Shown here: positions 24,587-33,337 of the stretch, piece after piece
Numbering within the stretch: position 1 is the stretch's first letter
Layout: every line of letters starts with the position of its first letter
Assembly (NCBI GenBank): GCA_038214135.1
Contig: JBBQSD010000024.1
Coordinates: 1-57,264 of the forward strand
DNA from: JANLSE01 sp038214135
GTDB lineage: Bacteria; Chloroflexota; Chloroflexia; Chloroflexales; Roseiflexaceae
Direction: 5' to 3'
Length of the DNA: 57,264 nt
Notes under the pieces: generated by a model
The model's input: only the letters and a program-made list of their open reading frames with translations
The model's database searches: none
Told to the model about the DNA's origin: nothing
Translations under genes and position numbers: made by a program

Positions 24587-25816
24587 CTACGATTGATATG
24601 CCGACTCGCCATGCTGCGAAAGATCCAGCCCACGTTGCTCCTCATCCTCCGAGACACGTACACCGATAGTGACATCAATCACCTTGAGGAGTATCCAGGT
24701 GACTGCTGCCGCATAAACTGCGACGACACCAACCGCCAGTGCCTGAATGCCCAACTGAGCCGGGTTGCCATACAACAGGCCATCAAAACCAGCTGGATTA
24801 ACGGCTTTGCTAGCAAAAATACCAGTCGCCAATGCGCCAACAATTCCACCAACACCGTGAACACCAAACACATCCAATGCATCATCGATCCGCCCGTGCA
24901 TGAACATCTCGACGACGAAATAGCCTGCGATACTAGCCAATGCGCCAATAACCAATGCCCCAGATGGCGTAACAAAGCCAGCCGCTGGTGTAATGCCAAC
25001 CAAGCCAATCACGGCACCAGCAGCAGCTCCAATCACGCTCGGCTGCCGATGGCGAATCCAGGTCAATGTCATCCAAACAAGCGATGCCATTGCCGCAGCG
25101 ATATGGGTGTTAACAAATGCCGCGCCAGCCAAGCCGTTAGCACCAAGCGCGCTTCCGGCATTGAAGCCGAACCAGCCGAACCACAGTAACGCAGTTCCAA
25201 CCACAGTCATCGTCACATTATGCGGTTGCATTGGCTCCTGTCCATAGCCCAGCCGCCGCCCAAGATAGAGTGCACAGACGAGTGCCGAAACTCCCGATGT
25301 GATATGCACAACGGTACCACCAGCGAAATCGAGCGCCCCAAGAACCCGAATCCAACCGCCAACCGCCCAAACCCAGTGCGCTACTGGCGAATAAACCAAC
25401 AATGACCACAGAACCGAGAAGATCACAAATGCCTTGAAGCGCTTGCGCTCGGCAAATGCACCCGAAATCAGCGCTGGCGTGATCACCGCAAACATCATCT
25501 GATAGACCATGAAGACCTGATGGGGAATAGTTGCTGCATAATCAGCATTTGGCTCCTGACCAACACCATTCAACCCAAACCAGTTCAGCCCACCAATGAA
25601 ACCACCCATTGTCGGGCCAAACGCAAGTGTATAACCAATCACCACCCATAACACACTTACAACTGCCAGAATGAAGAAGCTGTGCATAATCGTCGAAAGC
25701 ACATTCTTCTCACGAACCAATCCACCATAGAATAGCCCAAGCCCTGGAGTCATCAGCATAACCAATGCCGATGATGTGAGCATCCATGCGGTATCGCCAC
25801 TATTGATCGCGTCCAA
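24587..25816 (-). CDS. amt: Ammonium transporter Amt, short form (amt2)
   Basis: A 409-residue Amt channel. MLTSSALVMLMTPGLGLFYGG is the conserved N-terminal segment, split by a wobble of residues typical of the family. The pore histidines are in TVVHITSG and FGVHGVGG. LWFGWFGFNAGSALG is present, and the C-terminal cytosolic tail has RVSEDEEQRGLDLSQHGE, the region that contacts PII in homologues. The best start is TTG 25816 with AAGGAG seven bases upstream; a GTG at 25840 lacks a ribosome site. The closely linked second Amt (22437-23969) is only distantly similar, so the pair is not a recent duplication. Confidence 0.94.
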   Translation of the reverse strand: MDAINSGDTAWMLTSSALVMLMTPGLGLFYGGLVREKNVLSTIMHSFFILAVVSVLWVVIGYTLAFGPTMGGFIGGLNWFGLNGVGQEPNADYAATIPHQVFMVYQMMFAVITPALISGAFAERKRFKAFVIFSVLWSLLVYSPVAHWVWAVGGWIRVLGALDFAGGTVVHITSGVSALVCALYLGRRLGYGQEPMQPHNVTMTVVGTALLWFGWFGFNAGSALGANGLAGAAFVNTHIAAAMASLVWMTLTWIRHRQPSVIGAAAGAVIGLVGITPAAGFVTPSGALVIGALASIAGYFVVEMFMHGRIDDALDVFGVHGVGGIVGALATGIFASKAVNPAGFDGLLYGNPAQLGIQALAVGVVAVYAAAVTWILLKVIDVTIGVRVSEDEEQRGLDLSQHGESAYQS

Positions 25817-26290
25817 GTCGCTGCTCCTTACTCTCCACACTCACAGATGATGGTTTCCGAACCCCAAGCCTGAATTATTACTAATGCAAGAAACCGCGTG
25901 AGCGAAAGGCTCACGACGGTGTTGCAACATTGCACTGCGTATTCGTTCAGATTCAGGAATGGATTTAATACAAACTTATCATTGAGTAGAGGTGCTGTCA
26001 CTATGAAAAAGAAACAAAACTTGAGAACCAGTATTGGATTATTTGTACAAATGGCTGATCAAAGATATTGCTTATCTGTAGATCGCAATCCATGATCAGT
26101 GCCAACGCATCCGAGCATTCTTCGTCATGCCAACATCCTCTATGATTAAGAATTGTACCCAAACATATGCATCATGGGTATGGTTAGTCGGTACGAATTA
26201 TTAATATTTGGTTTGGGCGGATCTGCCAAGTGTGAGAGGTATCGATTATTAGCTCAATCTTCATCAGCCTGCGGATTCCGAGGGGTGCGC
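25817..26290. other. Non-coding gap between amt2 and argF
   Basis: About 470 bp with lower GC than its surroundings. It has one hairpin (CGTGAGC-GAAAG-GCTCACG, 25897-25915) in the amt2 upstream region and an AT-rich TAATAA (25880-25875, minus) that could be a -10 element without a convincing -35. A 30-codon ATG ORF at 26003-26095 is too weak to call. No repeat array is present, unlike most gaps here. Confidence 0.5.
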
Positions 26291-27217
26291 TCACATCCCC
26301 AGCAACGTCAGGATCAACGCCTTCTGGACATGCAAGCGGTTTTCGGCTTGGTCGAAGACAACAGCGGTCGGGCCATCAATTACATCCGCAGTCACTTCTT
26401 CGCCACGATGGGCTGGCAGGCAGTGCATAAACAGCGCATGCGGTTGGGCCTCGGCCATGAGCGTGTCGTTGACCTGATATGGTGCGAAGACGGGCCGACG
26501 GCGGGCGGCTTCGTGCTCCTGGCCCATGGAAATCCACACATCGGTATAGACAGCATCGGCCCCGGTGACAGCCTCTGATGGCGATGCAGTGATTGTCAGT
26601 GTGGCATCGTGGTCGGCAGCGATACGCTGGGCTTGCGCGGTGATCTCTGGATCGGGGCGATAATCCGGCGGGCAACCAATCGCCAGATTCACACCCAGAT
26701 TGGCGCCCATGAGCATGAGCGAATGGCAGACATTATTGCCATCGCCGATATAGGCCAGCCGAACACCCTGCAACCGTCCAAAGCGCTCCTGAAGCGTTAG
26801 CATATCAGCCAGTACCTGGCAGGGGTGTTCGCGGTCGCAGAGTGCGTTGATCACCGGAATTGTTGCGTGGCGAGCCAATTCTTCTACCGTTGAATGGCGA
26901 AAGACGCGTGCAGCAATCACCTGCACCCAACGGCTCAGGTTGCGGGCTACATCGGGCACACTCTCGCGTCCGCCCATGTCGATATCATTGGCCGAAAGGT
27001 AGCTGCCATGGCCGCCAAGCTGGGTCATACCAGCTTCAAATGCAACACGGGTGCGCAGCGATGGCTTCTCGAACACCAGCGCAAGCGTTTTGCCGCGCAT
27101 CAGCGGTTCGGGATGCCCACCAGCCCGCCATTCGGCCTTGAGCAACGCTGCCCGATTCAGCAACTCTTCCGTCTCCGTGCGGGTCAGATCTGTGGTGGAA
27201 AGATAGTGTCGTGGCAT
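26291..27217 (-). CDS. argF: Ornithine carbamoyltransferase
   Basis: The 308-residue protein has the carbamoyl-phosphate loop FEKPSLRTRVAFE, the DREHPCQVLADMLT block and the ornithine-binding HCLPAHRGEEV, all diagnostic for ornithine (not aspartate) carbamoyltransferase. It makes citrulline from ornithine and carbamoyl phosphate in arginine synthesis. argH lies 144 bp upstream on the same strand, so the two probably form an arginine transcription unit interrupted by a repeat-filled spacer (27270-27357). argG is not in the window. Confidence 0.95.
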   Translation of the reverse strand: MPRHYLSTTDLTRTETEELLNRAALLKAEWRAGGHPEPLMRGKTLALVFEKPSLRTRVAFEAGMTQLGGHGSYLSANDIDMGGRESVPDVARNLSRWVQVIAARVFRHSTVEELARHATIPVINALCDREHPCQVLADMLTLQERFGRLQGVRLAYIGDGNNVCHSLMLMGANLGVNLAIGCPPDYRPDPEITAQAQRIAADHDATLTITASPSEAVTGADAVYTDVWISMGQEHEAARRRPVFAPYQVNDTLMAEAQPHALFMHCLPAHRGEEVTADVIDGPTAVVFDQAENRLHVQKALILTLLGM

Positions 27218-27269
27218 CGAAGATCTCCATGATTCAAAAAAGGTAAACGTTCAGCCATCAGCTTTCGGT

Positions 27270-27357
27270 ATCCAGAAGTCAGAATATACCTTTACTATGC
27301 ACCAAAAAGCTGATGGCTCGCCGTATTCTGACTTCTGACGCCTGGCTTCTGAATACC
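27270..27357. repeat. Degenerate heptamer repeats between argH and argF
   Basis: CCAGAAGTCAGAATA and its inverted partner TATTCTGACTTCTGACGCCTG plus GCTTCTGAATAC are copies of the GGAGTCA-type array. Together they form an imperfect inverted repeat around AAAGCTGATGGC, just 3' of argH. Confidence 0.65.
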
Positions 27358-27360
27358 GCT

Positions 27361-28722
27361 CTAAGCAAGCGCAGCGCGGGCCTGAATAATCTGATCGGCG
27401 ACGGCAGATGGTGCTGTTGCGCCAATAACGGTACGGGCGGCTGGCGAGCGATCCACATCAAACACATCGAGAGTATCCTCGCCAAAGGCCGGATGCAATC
27501 CCCGGAATGTATCGAACGTCAATTTGTCGATTGAGGTCGCCTGTGTTTCAGCGGCACGCACCAATTGGCCAACGACTTTGTGGGCTTCCCGGAATGGCAC
27601 GCCGCGATCCACAAGATAATCGGCGACATCGGTTGCCAGCATGGTAGCATCGAGTGCGGCACGCATCCGTGCATGGTTGAATGTGGCCGTCGCAATGGCT
27701 CCGGCTGCAACAGGTAGCGCTAGTTCGAGTGTGTCGGCAGCATCAAACAGCGGTTCCTTATCCTCTTGCAGATCCTTGTCATAGGCCGATGGCAGCCCTT
27801 TCAGAACCGTCAGCAGTGTGACCAGGCTGCCAACCAGGCGGCCAGATTTGCCGCGCAGGAGTTCGAATGAATCCGGGTTCTTCTTCTGTGGCATCAGGCT
27901 TGAGCCAGTGCTATAGGCATCGGCCAGGCTCACAAACCCGAATTCACTGGTACTGTAGATCACAATATCTTCGGCTAATCGGCTGACATGCACGCCAATC
28001 AGGGCGGCGCAGAACAGAAATTCGGCCACAAAATCGCGATCACTCACCGCATCGACACTATTTGGGGTTGGCTCACGAAACCCGAGATCGGCAGCCAATG
28101 CGGCCCGATCTATCTTGAGTGGTGTTCCGGCAATTGCGCCCGAACCAAGCGGCAGTTGTGCCGCCCGTTTCGCACAATCGGCCAGGCGCTCACGATCACG
28201 CTGGAGCGGCCAGAAATGTGAGAGCAGCCAGTGTGCCAACAGAATCGGCTGGGCGCGTTGCATGTGAGTATAACCGGGAATCAAAGTATCGCCAGCCGCT
28301 TCGGCCTGAACCAACAGCGCATCCTGCAGCTCGCACAGAGCCGCATTGGCACGCTGGATTGCAGCAAGCACCCACAGGCGCATGTCGGTGGCAACCTGAT
28401 CATTGCGGCTACGGCCAGTATGCAGCTTGCCAGCGACCGATCCGGCAAGCTCGCCAAGGCGGCGCTCGACGGCAGTATGAATATCCTCATCGCCTGGTTG
28501 CGCCTCGAAGCGGCCCTCGGCAAATTCGGAATGCACAGCCACCAGGCCAGCGTCAAGGACATCCAATTCTTCGGCGCTGATCACCCCAGCCAGGGCGATC
28601 TGTTTGGCCCAGGCCCGGCTGCCACGGATATCCTCCGCCCACATACGGCGGTCGAACGGAAATGATTCGTTGAACAGCATCATACGCTGATCGAGCGAGC
28701 CAGAGAAACGGCCTCCCCACAT
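27361..28722 (-). CDS. argH: Argininosuccinate lyase
   Basis: The 453-residue protein starts at ATG 28722 (MWGGRFSGSLD) with AGGAG seven bases upstream. It has the fumarase/aspartase superfamily signature GSSLMPQKKNPD with catalytic Ser, and TGRSRNDQVATD and GYTHMQRAQPI active-site blocks. It cleaves argininosuccinate to arginine and fumarate, the last arginine step. Length and motif order are normal. argF follows on the same strand. Confidence 0.96.
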   Translation of the reverse strand: MWGGRFSGSLDQRMMLFNESFPFDRRMWAEDIRGSRAWAKQIALAGVISAEELDVLDAGLVAVHSEFAEGRFEAQPGDEDIHTAVERRLGELAGSVAGKLHTGRSRNDQVATDMRLWVLAAIQRANAALCELQDALLVQAEAAGDTLIPGYTHMQRAQPILLAHWLLSHFWPLQRDRERLADCAKRAAQLPLGSGAIAGTPLKIDRAALAADLGFREPTPNSVDAVSDRDFVAEFLFCAALIGVHVSRLAEDIVIYSTSEFGFVSLADAYSTGSSLMPQKKNPDSFELLRGKSGRLVGSLVTLLTVLKGLPSAYDKDLQEDKEPLFDAADTLELALPVAAGAIATATFNHARMRAALDATMLATDVADYLVDRGVPFREAHKVVGQLVRAAETQATSIDKLTFDTFRGLHPAFGEDTLDVFDVDRSPAARTVIGATAPSAVADQIIQARAALA

Positions 28723-28844
28723 GGTGTGGCTCCTGTTGCTGGGAATCGAATACTCATCTATCCCAGATCGAGCCATCCCAGATCGGAATAGCCAGATTGG
28801 GGATAGATGGGTATGATAAACGATTTTGACAAGGGCGCTGCCGA

Positions 28845-29918
28845 TTACTTCGCTACCGCTCGCATAATCTGTGCGCGCCGGAAGGCAATTGCTGTGCGGC
28901 GGTAGCCATAGCGTTCGGCAACGCCATCGAACACCACGCTATCGTAGCCCTGTTGATCAAGCCACCATTCGATTGTCGCATCGGTTTCAAAGGCAAGCCC
29001 CAGTTCGGCTGCTTTGGTTTGAACCGTCGATTGCAGCTGTTCCCAGGCAGTCCATGTGCAGATCAATGGGTAGAACAACTGAACATAATAGCGTTGGCGA
29101 TTGCGCTCGCGGAATTGGGCGATCAGGCCATTGGTTCCGACTGCACCAAGTGGCAAACCGCGCCCAACTGGTGTGCGCTGCTGGCGCTCCTGGAGCAGAT
29201 GGAATGGCTCGTGGATTTTGCCCTCGCGTGCCCAGGCCAGAGCATCGGTTGCCAGCATATCCTGGATCTCCTCGCGAACATCCGAGATGCGGGGAATGCG
29301 TGGCGGAGCCATGATCTGAATGCGTGGCAATGGATGATTGAGGCGTCGGTTCTGCTGATCAACCCACCATGCATCGCGCACCTCCATTGGCGGATCATAA
29401 TGGCTACGATAGCGAAACCCACGGCGTGAGCGACCCTCCTCGGCTTCTGCTTCGGCCTCAACTTGCACCATCAGGCGCTGGTCAGCCAAACGCCCGGCAG
29501 TGGGAAACCATTCACGAATTGCCTGGAAGCGAAAGCGTGGCGATGTGCTATTCGGCTCTGGCGGCAACTGTTCGTTCAGCGTCCAGCCTGCATCCGATAG
29601 CCCGCTCCAGCCGCCGACGATTGCTTTCAGCGGCACATACACGGCCACAACATCGCTTATGTTTGGCAATTCATCTGGCAGCCACATACCGGGCGGCACC
29701 GCATCGGCAGTTGGCAGGCGCACCGTCCCACCAAGCACGCGCTGATCGACACGCGCATTTGCCAGATGCACTGCTGGTGCTGCTTCGGCTGGCTGTTGCT
29801 CTGGTGGGCCATCGAGATCCAGTTCGGCACCACACTCAATACAGAAACGCGCTTCGCCACTGAGCCGAGCCGCACCACAATGTGGGCAATACCTAGCTGG
29901 CACGCTATACTCCTTCAT
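28845..29918 (-). CDS. Zinc-ribbon protein of unknown function
   Basis: 357 residues. An N-terminal double zinc knuckle CPHC-N15-CIEC (11-33) is followed by a Pro/Gln/Ala linker and a large mixed alpha/beta region with many aromatic residues, without a known catalytic motif. Such CxxC-x(15)-CxxC ribbons occur at the N-terminus of many uncharacterised Chloroflexota proteins. The start ATG overlaps the stop of the upstream glycosyltransferase by 4 bp (ATGA), so translation is coupled and the two share an mRNA. Function cannot be assigned. Confidence 0.7.
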   Translation of the reverse strand: MKEYSVPARYCPHCGAARLSGEARFCIECGAELDLDGPPEQQPAEAAPAVHLANARVDQRVLGGTVRLPTADAVPPGMWLPDELPNISDVVAVYVPLKAIVGGWSGLSDAGWTLNEQLPPEPNSTSPRFRFQAIREWFPTAGRLADQRLMVQVEAEAEAEEGRSRRGFRYRSHYDPPMEVRDAWWVDQQNRRLNHPLPRIQIMAPPRIPRISDVREEIQDMLATDALAWAREGKIHEPFHLLQERQQRTPVGRGLPLGAVGTNGLIAQFRERNRQRYYVQLFYPLICTWTAWEQLQSTVQTKAAELGLAFETDATIEWWLDQQGYDSVVFDGVAERYGYRRTAIAFRRAQIMRAVAK

Positions 29919-31066
29919 GCATTCAGCTGCGACCGCCGCCCCATTCCGCGTTGGCGGTGAACCCGAATCGCCAGATCATAATACTCGATCAATTGGTCCA
30001 TCGTGGATTGCCAGGTTCGGCTGCGGGCATAGGTTATGGCTCCATCACGCAGATCGGCCAACAACAGCGGGTTATCGCGCAGCGCCAGCACACGCTCCGC
30101 GATCTGCTGTGGCTGCTCGTGATTGTACACCAGCGCATTGATCCCATCGCGCAGCGTATCGACCAACCCGCCCGTCATGCTGGCAACCACGGGTAGCCCA
30201 CATGCCATCGCTTCAAGCGGAGCCATCCCGAATGTCTCGCTGGTTGATGGAAACACCAGCACATCCGCCGAGGCATAGGCAGAGACGAGCTCATCGCCGC
30301 GCAGATAGCCGGTGAACACTGTTGATGTGTTGGCAAACCCAGCCTTGATCTGTTCGGATTCTGGGCCACCACCCACAAGTGCCAGCCGAACGCCAGGCAG
30401 ATCGGCGAGTTGGCGCAATTGGGGAACATTCTTCTCGCGCGAAATACGGCCAACATATAGGGCAAGCAATTCATCTGGATGCCCACCGCTCAACCGTTCA
30501 CGCATTGTGGTACTGAATCGATCTGGCTGGAAGCGCTGCGAATCGATCCCGCGATGCCACCAGCGCACCCTGCGAAACCCATTCGCCCGCAGCTTCTCCA
30601 GCATGGCTGTCGATGGCACCAGATTCAGATCGGCAATATTATGCGCCGTACGAAACAGCCACCATGCCAGCGGCACGCCCCATTCGCCAACATAGTTACG
30701 TGTATAGCTGGGGATATCCATATGTGAAGAAGCCACCAGCGGCAGGCTCAGCCGCCGCGCCATCGCTATCCCCGATGGCCCAAGGAACGCGGGATTGACG
30801 ACATGCACAACATCGGCATTGAATGCCCGCAGCTCGCGCATGATCCGTGGGCGCGGCAGATTGATTCGTATCTCGGGGTAGAGCCAGAAGCGCGGCCCGC
30901 CAACCGGCACGCAACGCGCCCCAGCATACGATTCCGGCATGTCCGGTGGGCCAATTACCAATGCTTGGTGGCCGCACTGTTGAATGCGTTCCAACGCTTG
31001 GCACAGAATCGTGACAACCCCATCAATTTTTGGCAGGAAAGTCTCGGTAAAGATCGCAATACGCAT
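29915..31066 (-). CDS. GT4 glycosyltransferase, GDP-mannose-dependent type
   Basis: A 383-residue GT-B enzyme starting at ATG 31066 (MRIAIFTETFLPKIDGVV). IDGVVTILCQALERIQQCGH is the acceptor-domain pattern of PimB/MgtA-type alpha-mannosyltransferases. The donor domain has ALYVGRISREKNV, and PSTSETFGMAPLEAMACGLP contains the E-x7-E motif. Such enzymes mannosylate diacylglycerol, phosphatidylinositol or glucuronosyl lipids. It overlaps the zinc-ribbon gene by 4 bp. Confidence 0.88.
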   Translation of the reverse strand: MRIAIFTETFLPKIDGVVTILCQALERIQQCGHQALVIGPPDMPESYAGARCVPVGGPRFWLYPEIRINLPRPRIMRELRAFNADVVHVVNPAFLGPSGIAMARRLSLPLVASSHMDIPSYTRNYVGEWGVPLAWWLFRTAHNIADLNLVPSTAMLEKLRANGFRRVRWWHRGIDSQRFQPDRFSTTMRERLSGGHPDELLALYVGRISREKNVPQLRQLADLPGVRLALVGGGPESEQIKAGFANTSTVFTGYLRGDELVSAYASADVLVFPSTSETFGMAPLEAMACGLPVVASMTGGLVDTLRDGINALVYNHEQPQQIAERVLALRDNPLLLADLRDGAITYARSRTWQSTMDQLIEYYDLAIRVHRQRGMGRRSQLNA

Positions 31067-31685
31067 TACAGGCCTTCTCACAATCGCGGTGATGATGTCC
31101 GAGAGTATACCAGACCCTGAACTGCGGAACTGCGGAACTGCCGAACCGAGTAGTCAGGAGTCAGGAGTCAGAATATCGAGAACCCGCGTAGGGTGCAGAC
31201 CCATGTGTCTGCCCACCATGATTGCCGTAATTTGATGGATTTCGGGTATATTATTGGGCAGGGTTTGCTTACCCACCGCGCCCCGTAGGCTGAAGCCTGC
31301 GACTAGGTGCATCGTCCCCTGGTCACGTCCCTTTGCCGCAGGCTGATGATCTTTTACATTTTAATTGGGTAGAGTTCGGCTGCGTGTATGGAGTGCGGCA
31401 GCCATGCTGCCGCAGCGCAAGCATGGCTTGCGCAATCCACATCCGCACCAACGGCGCTAGGTGCAATCTCCCCGATTTCATTATCAAAATCCATCATCCT
31501 GCGCATGGAAGAGCATTTATTGTTCTCCCGAGGATTTTCTCGATCCGCATCGGCCCATGGATTCAGGGTGCATCCATCGTTTATTCAGTAGGCTGCCCAT
31601 AGCAATGCAATCATCCCGATTCATTGGTGAATCTTCATCAACCTGCGACAATCGAAGCCTATGCTCTGGTTGGCCGAGAGATAGT
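31067..31685. other. Repeat-filled gap
   Basis: No gene is visible in about 620 bp. It holds an AACTGCGG octamer array (about 31129-31155), a GGAGTCA heptamer array (31151-31175), a GTAGGGTGCAGACCC-type element (about 31187), a GTAGGCTGAAGCCTGC palindrome (about 31286), and two adjacent perfect hairpins at 31394-31414 (9-bp arms) and 31415-31433 (8-bp arms). Confidence 0.7.
31394..31433. repeat. Two back-to-back perfect hairpins
   Basis: TGCGGCAGC-CAT-GCTGCCGCA is followed immediately by GCGCAAGC-ATG-GCTTGCGC. Both loops contain CAT or ATG and the arms are unrelated. Confidence 0.75.
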
Positions 31686-32928
31686 ATGGCACCCATCAAC
31701 CACAACCCTGTACCACCCGCCCGCCCATGGGGCTGCGTCCTGCTGGTGCTGGCGGCTCTCCTGCTCATCCGTGGCATCTGGCTAACCCGACCAGCACCAT
31801 CGATGCAAACGTGGACGAGACCAACTGACTTTCGTTCACTGCAATTCGATCCACACGGAGCCTTGGTGCAAAGGGATGTCAAAACCCTGAAGTGATATGA
31901 GCCTACCAGGTGGTCTGATCCCCCAACCAGCACGCCAGATGCGACGCTGTATGCCGATTGGGAACTTACCGATATGGCTATCAGCCCTGATGGGCAGTGG
32001 GTCGCCGTTGGTACCAAACAGGGCACGCTGACACTGTGGACCGGACACCCCATTGGCGTCCGCTCGAGACGCTGCAGCTAGGGAGCGATGGACCTATCGC
32101 CCCCATCAGTTTCAGCGCGGATGGGCGTAGCGTGTGCTGGGTGGCGTCCTCGCACACGGCAGATGGGACAAAAACGATCAGCATTCGGGTCTGGGATCGG
32201 GTCACTCGCCAGGATCGATTCACACTCACGCAGATTGCGCGGGGTCCGACGTCCGCATTTGACTATCATTCGGCCGACCTGAGTCCTGATGGGCAACTGA
32301 TCGTGCTGTTCGGTGAGACGCTTGAGCTGCGCCACATTGATGATAACCGTCCGATCTACCGCATTGCACGCGATCCTCGTCCGTTTGATAGCTTTGGTAA
32401 TCTAGTCATTAGCCCAGATCAGCAGTGGCTAGCAACCGATGGAGGCGCGATCCACACTATCAACCCTGAGCAGTGGTTGGCCAGTGGCGGGCAAGGGCAG
32501 GTCACCATCCGGCGCTTCAGCGATGGGGCGGTGGTGCAAGTGCTGCACGGGCCGCCAAACGGTGATCACCTGGTCGCTTTCAGCCCGGACAGTCGCTACC
32601 TGGCGGTGGCCGCGAATACAACCAGCGGGGCTTCTTTGGGCCGGCTTTTCGCGGGGGCTGGGAGCCGGTCACGCTCTATCGCGTGGCCGATTGGCAGGTG
32701 GTGCAGACCTTCCAAGGCCATATCGAGGGGGCTTTTGGGCTGACCTACAGTCTCGATGGAAACTACCTTGCGACGTATGGAACCAGGGTCGGGGATCTCA
32801 CCATTCGCCTCTGGCGCGTGTCACCGCATCACCCGTTCGAGCCACTGTTCTGGTTCGGGAGTGGCCTCACATTGCTTATTACAGCATTCGGGCGCTGGAT
32901 CTGGTTAAGGCGCACACATCGGGTGTAG
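31686..32928 (+). pseudogene. Decayed WD40/beta-propeller membrane protein
   Basis: Three reading frames together give one protein. A start (MAPINHNPVPPARPWGCVLL) with a transmembrane helix leads into propeller blades (MAISPDGQWVAVGTKQGTLT, ISFSADGRSVCWVAS, LSPDGQLIVLFG, VAFSPDSRYLAVAAN, YSLDGNYLATYG) and ends with a C-terminal transmembrane helix (LFWFGSGLTLLITAFGRW) and basic tail. Three lesions are visible: an in-frame TGA at 31893-31895, a frameshift near 32045-32055 and another near 32630-32660. The gene is broken unless assembly errors are responsible. The surrounding DNA is repeat-rich. Confidence 0.75.
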
Positions 32929-32957
32929 CGTTTCGGAAGGGCGATCCACCGTTACCC

Positions 32958-33056
32958 AATGGGCTATCGATGCGGGCGAACACGAGGTTCGCCCTACGTG
33001 CATTGCCTAATGGGCCATCGATGCGGCGAACACGAGGTTCGCCCCTACGTGCATTG
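32958..33056. repeat. Tandem 48-bp direct repeat, two units
   Basis: Units 32958-33005 and 33009-33056 share ATCGATGC, GGCGAACACGAGGTTCGCC and TACGTGCATTG, differing at a few positions. Each has an internal GGCGAAC/GTTCGCC inverted repeat of the kind common in this genome's gaps. Confidence 0.85.
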
Positions 33057-33079
33057 TGTTTCGGTGTCATCGAGACGTT

Positions 33080-33137
33080 TGATTGGCCATGGTCGTGGTT
33101 TGATCGCAGCCGAGGCATGCCCAACGGGTGTTGACGA
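33080..33137 (-). repeat. CATGCC-CGGCTG-GATCAA repeat, inverted copy
   Basis: The reverse complement reads CTCGTCAACACCCGTTGGGC then ATGCCTCGGCTGCGATCAAA, matching 4559-4612 at most positions. Confidence 0.65.
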
Positions 33138-33152
33138 GCCAATCACATCCAT

Positions 33153-33304
33153 TCAGGATCCAGGGACGAAGTCCTTGGCCGGGGGTGGCCCAAAGGGCAC
33201 CCCGGGTGGCGGGCCACCCCGACCGCGGGTGCGGGGCGCGTAGCTCCGCAAAAACGAGAAGAGGGAACATAGCGAGTGCGGGGCGCATAGCTCTGCAAGA
33301 ACGA
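33153..33304 (+). repeat. GC-rich dispersed repeat, family B copy 1
   Basis: The stretch GATCCAGGGACGAAGTCCTT, then a G/C-rich palindromic middle, then CCCGACCGCGG and GCGGGGCGCGTAGCTCCG, matches the reverse complement of 43345-43436. The end module GCGGGGCGC(A/G)TAGCTC recurs at about 33278-33300. Confidence 0.75.
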
Positions 33305-33337
33305 GGGATAGGGCACAGCCCCCACAAACAAACAACA

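Noticed and set aside
24467..25189. Long plus-strand ORF across the small membrane gene and amt2
   Set aside because: It is antisense to amt2 and the 43-residue ORF, has no ribosome site and shows low-complexity Asn/Cys/His-rich translation typical of a shadow frame.
25866..25920. Sigma54 promoter upstream of amt2
   Set aside because: TTGCA is present on the minus strand, but the required GG of TGGCAC at the correct distance is missing.
26003..26095. 30-codon ORF (MKKKQNLRTSIGL start) between amt2 and argF
   Set aside because: GAGGTG lies nine bases upstream, but the ORF is short, isolated and in AT-rich DNA; no supporting context.
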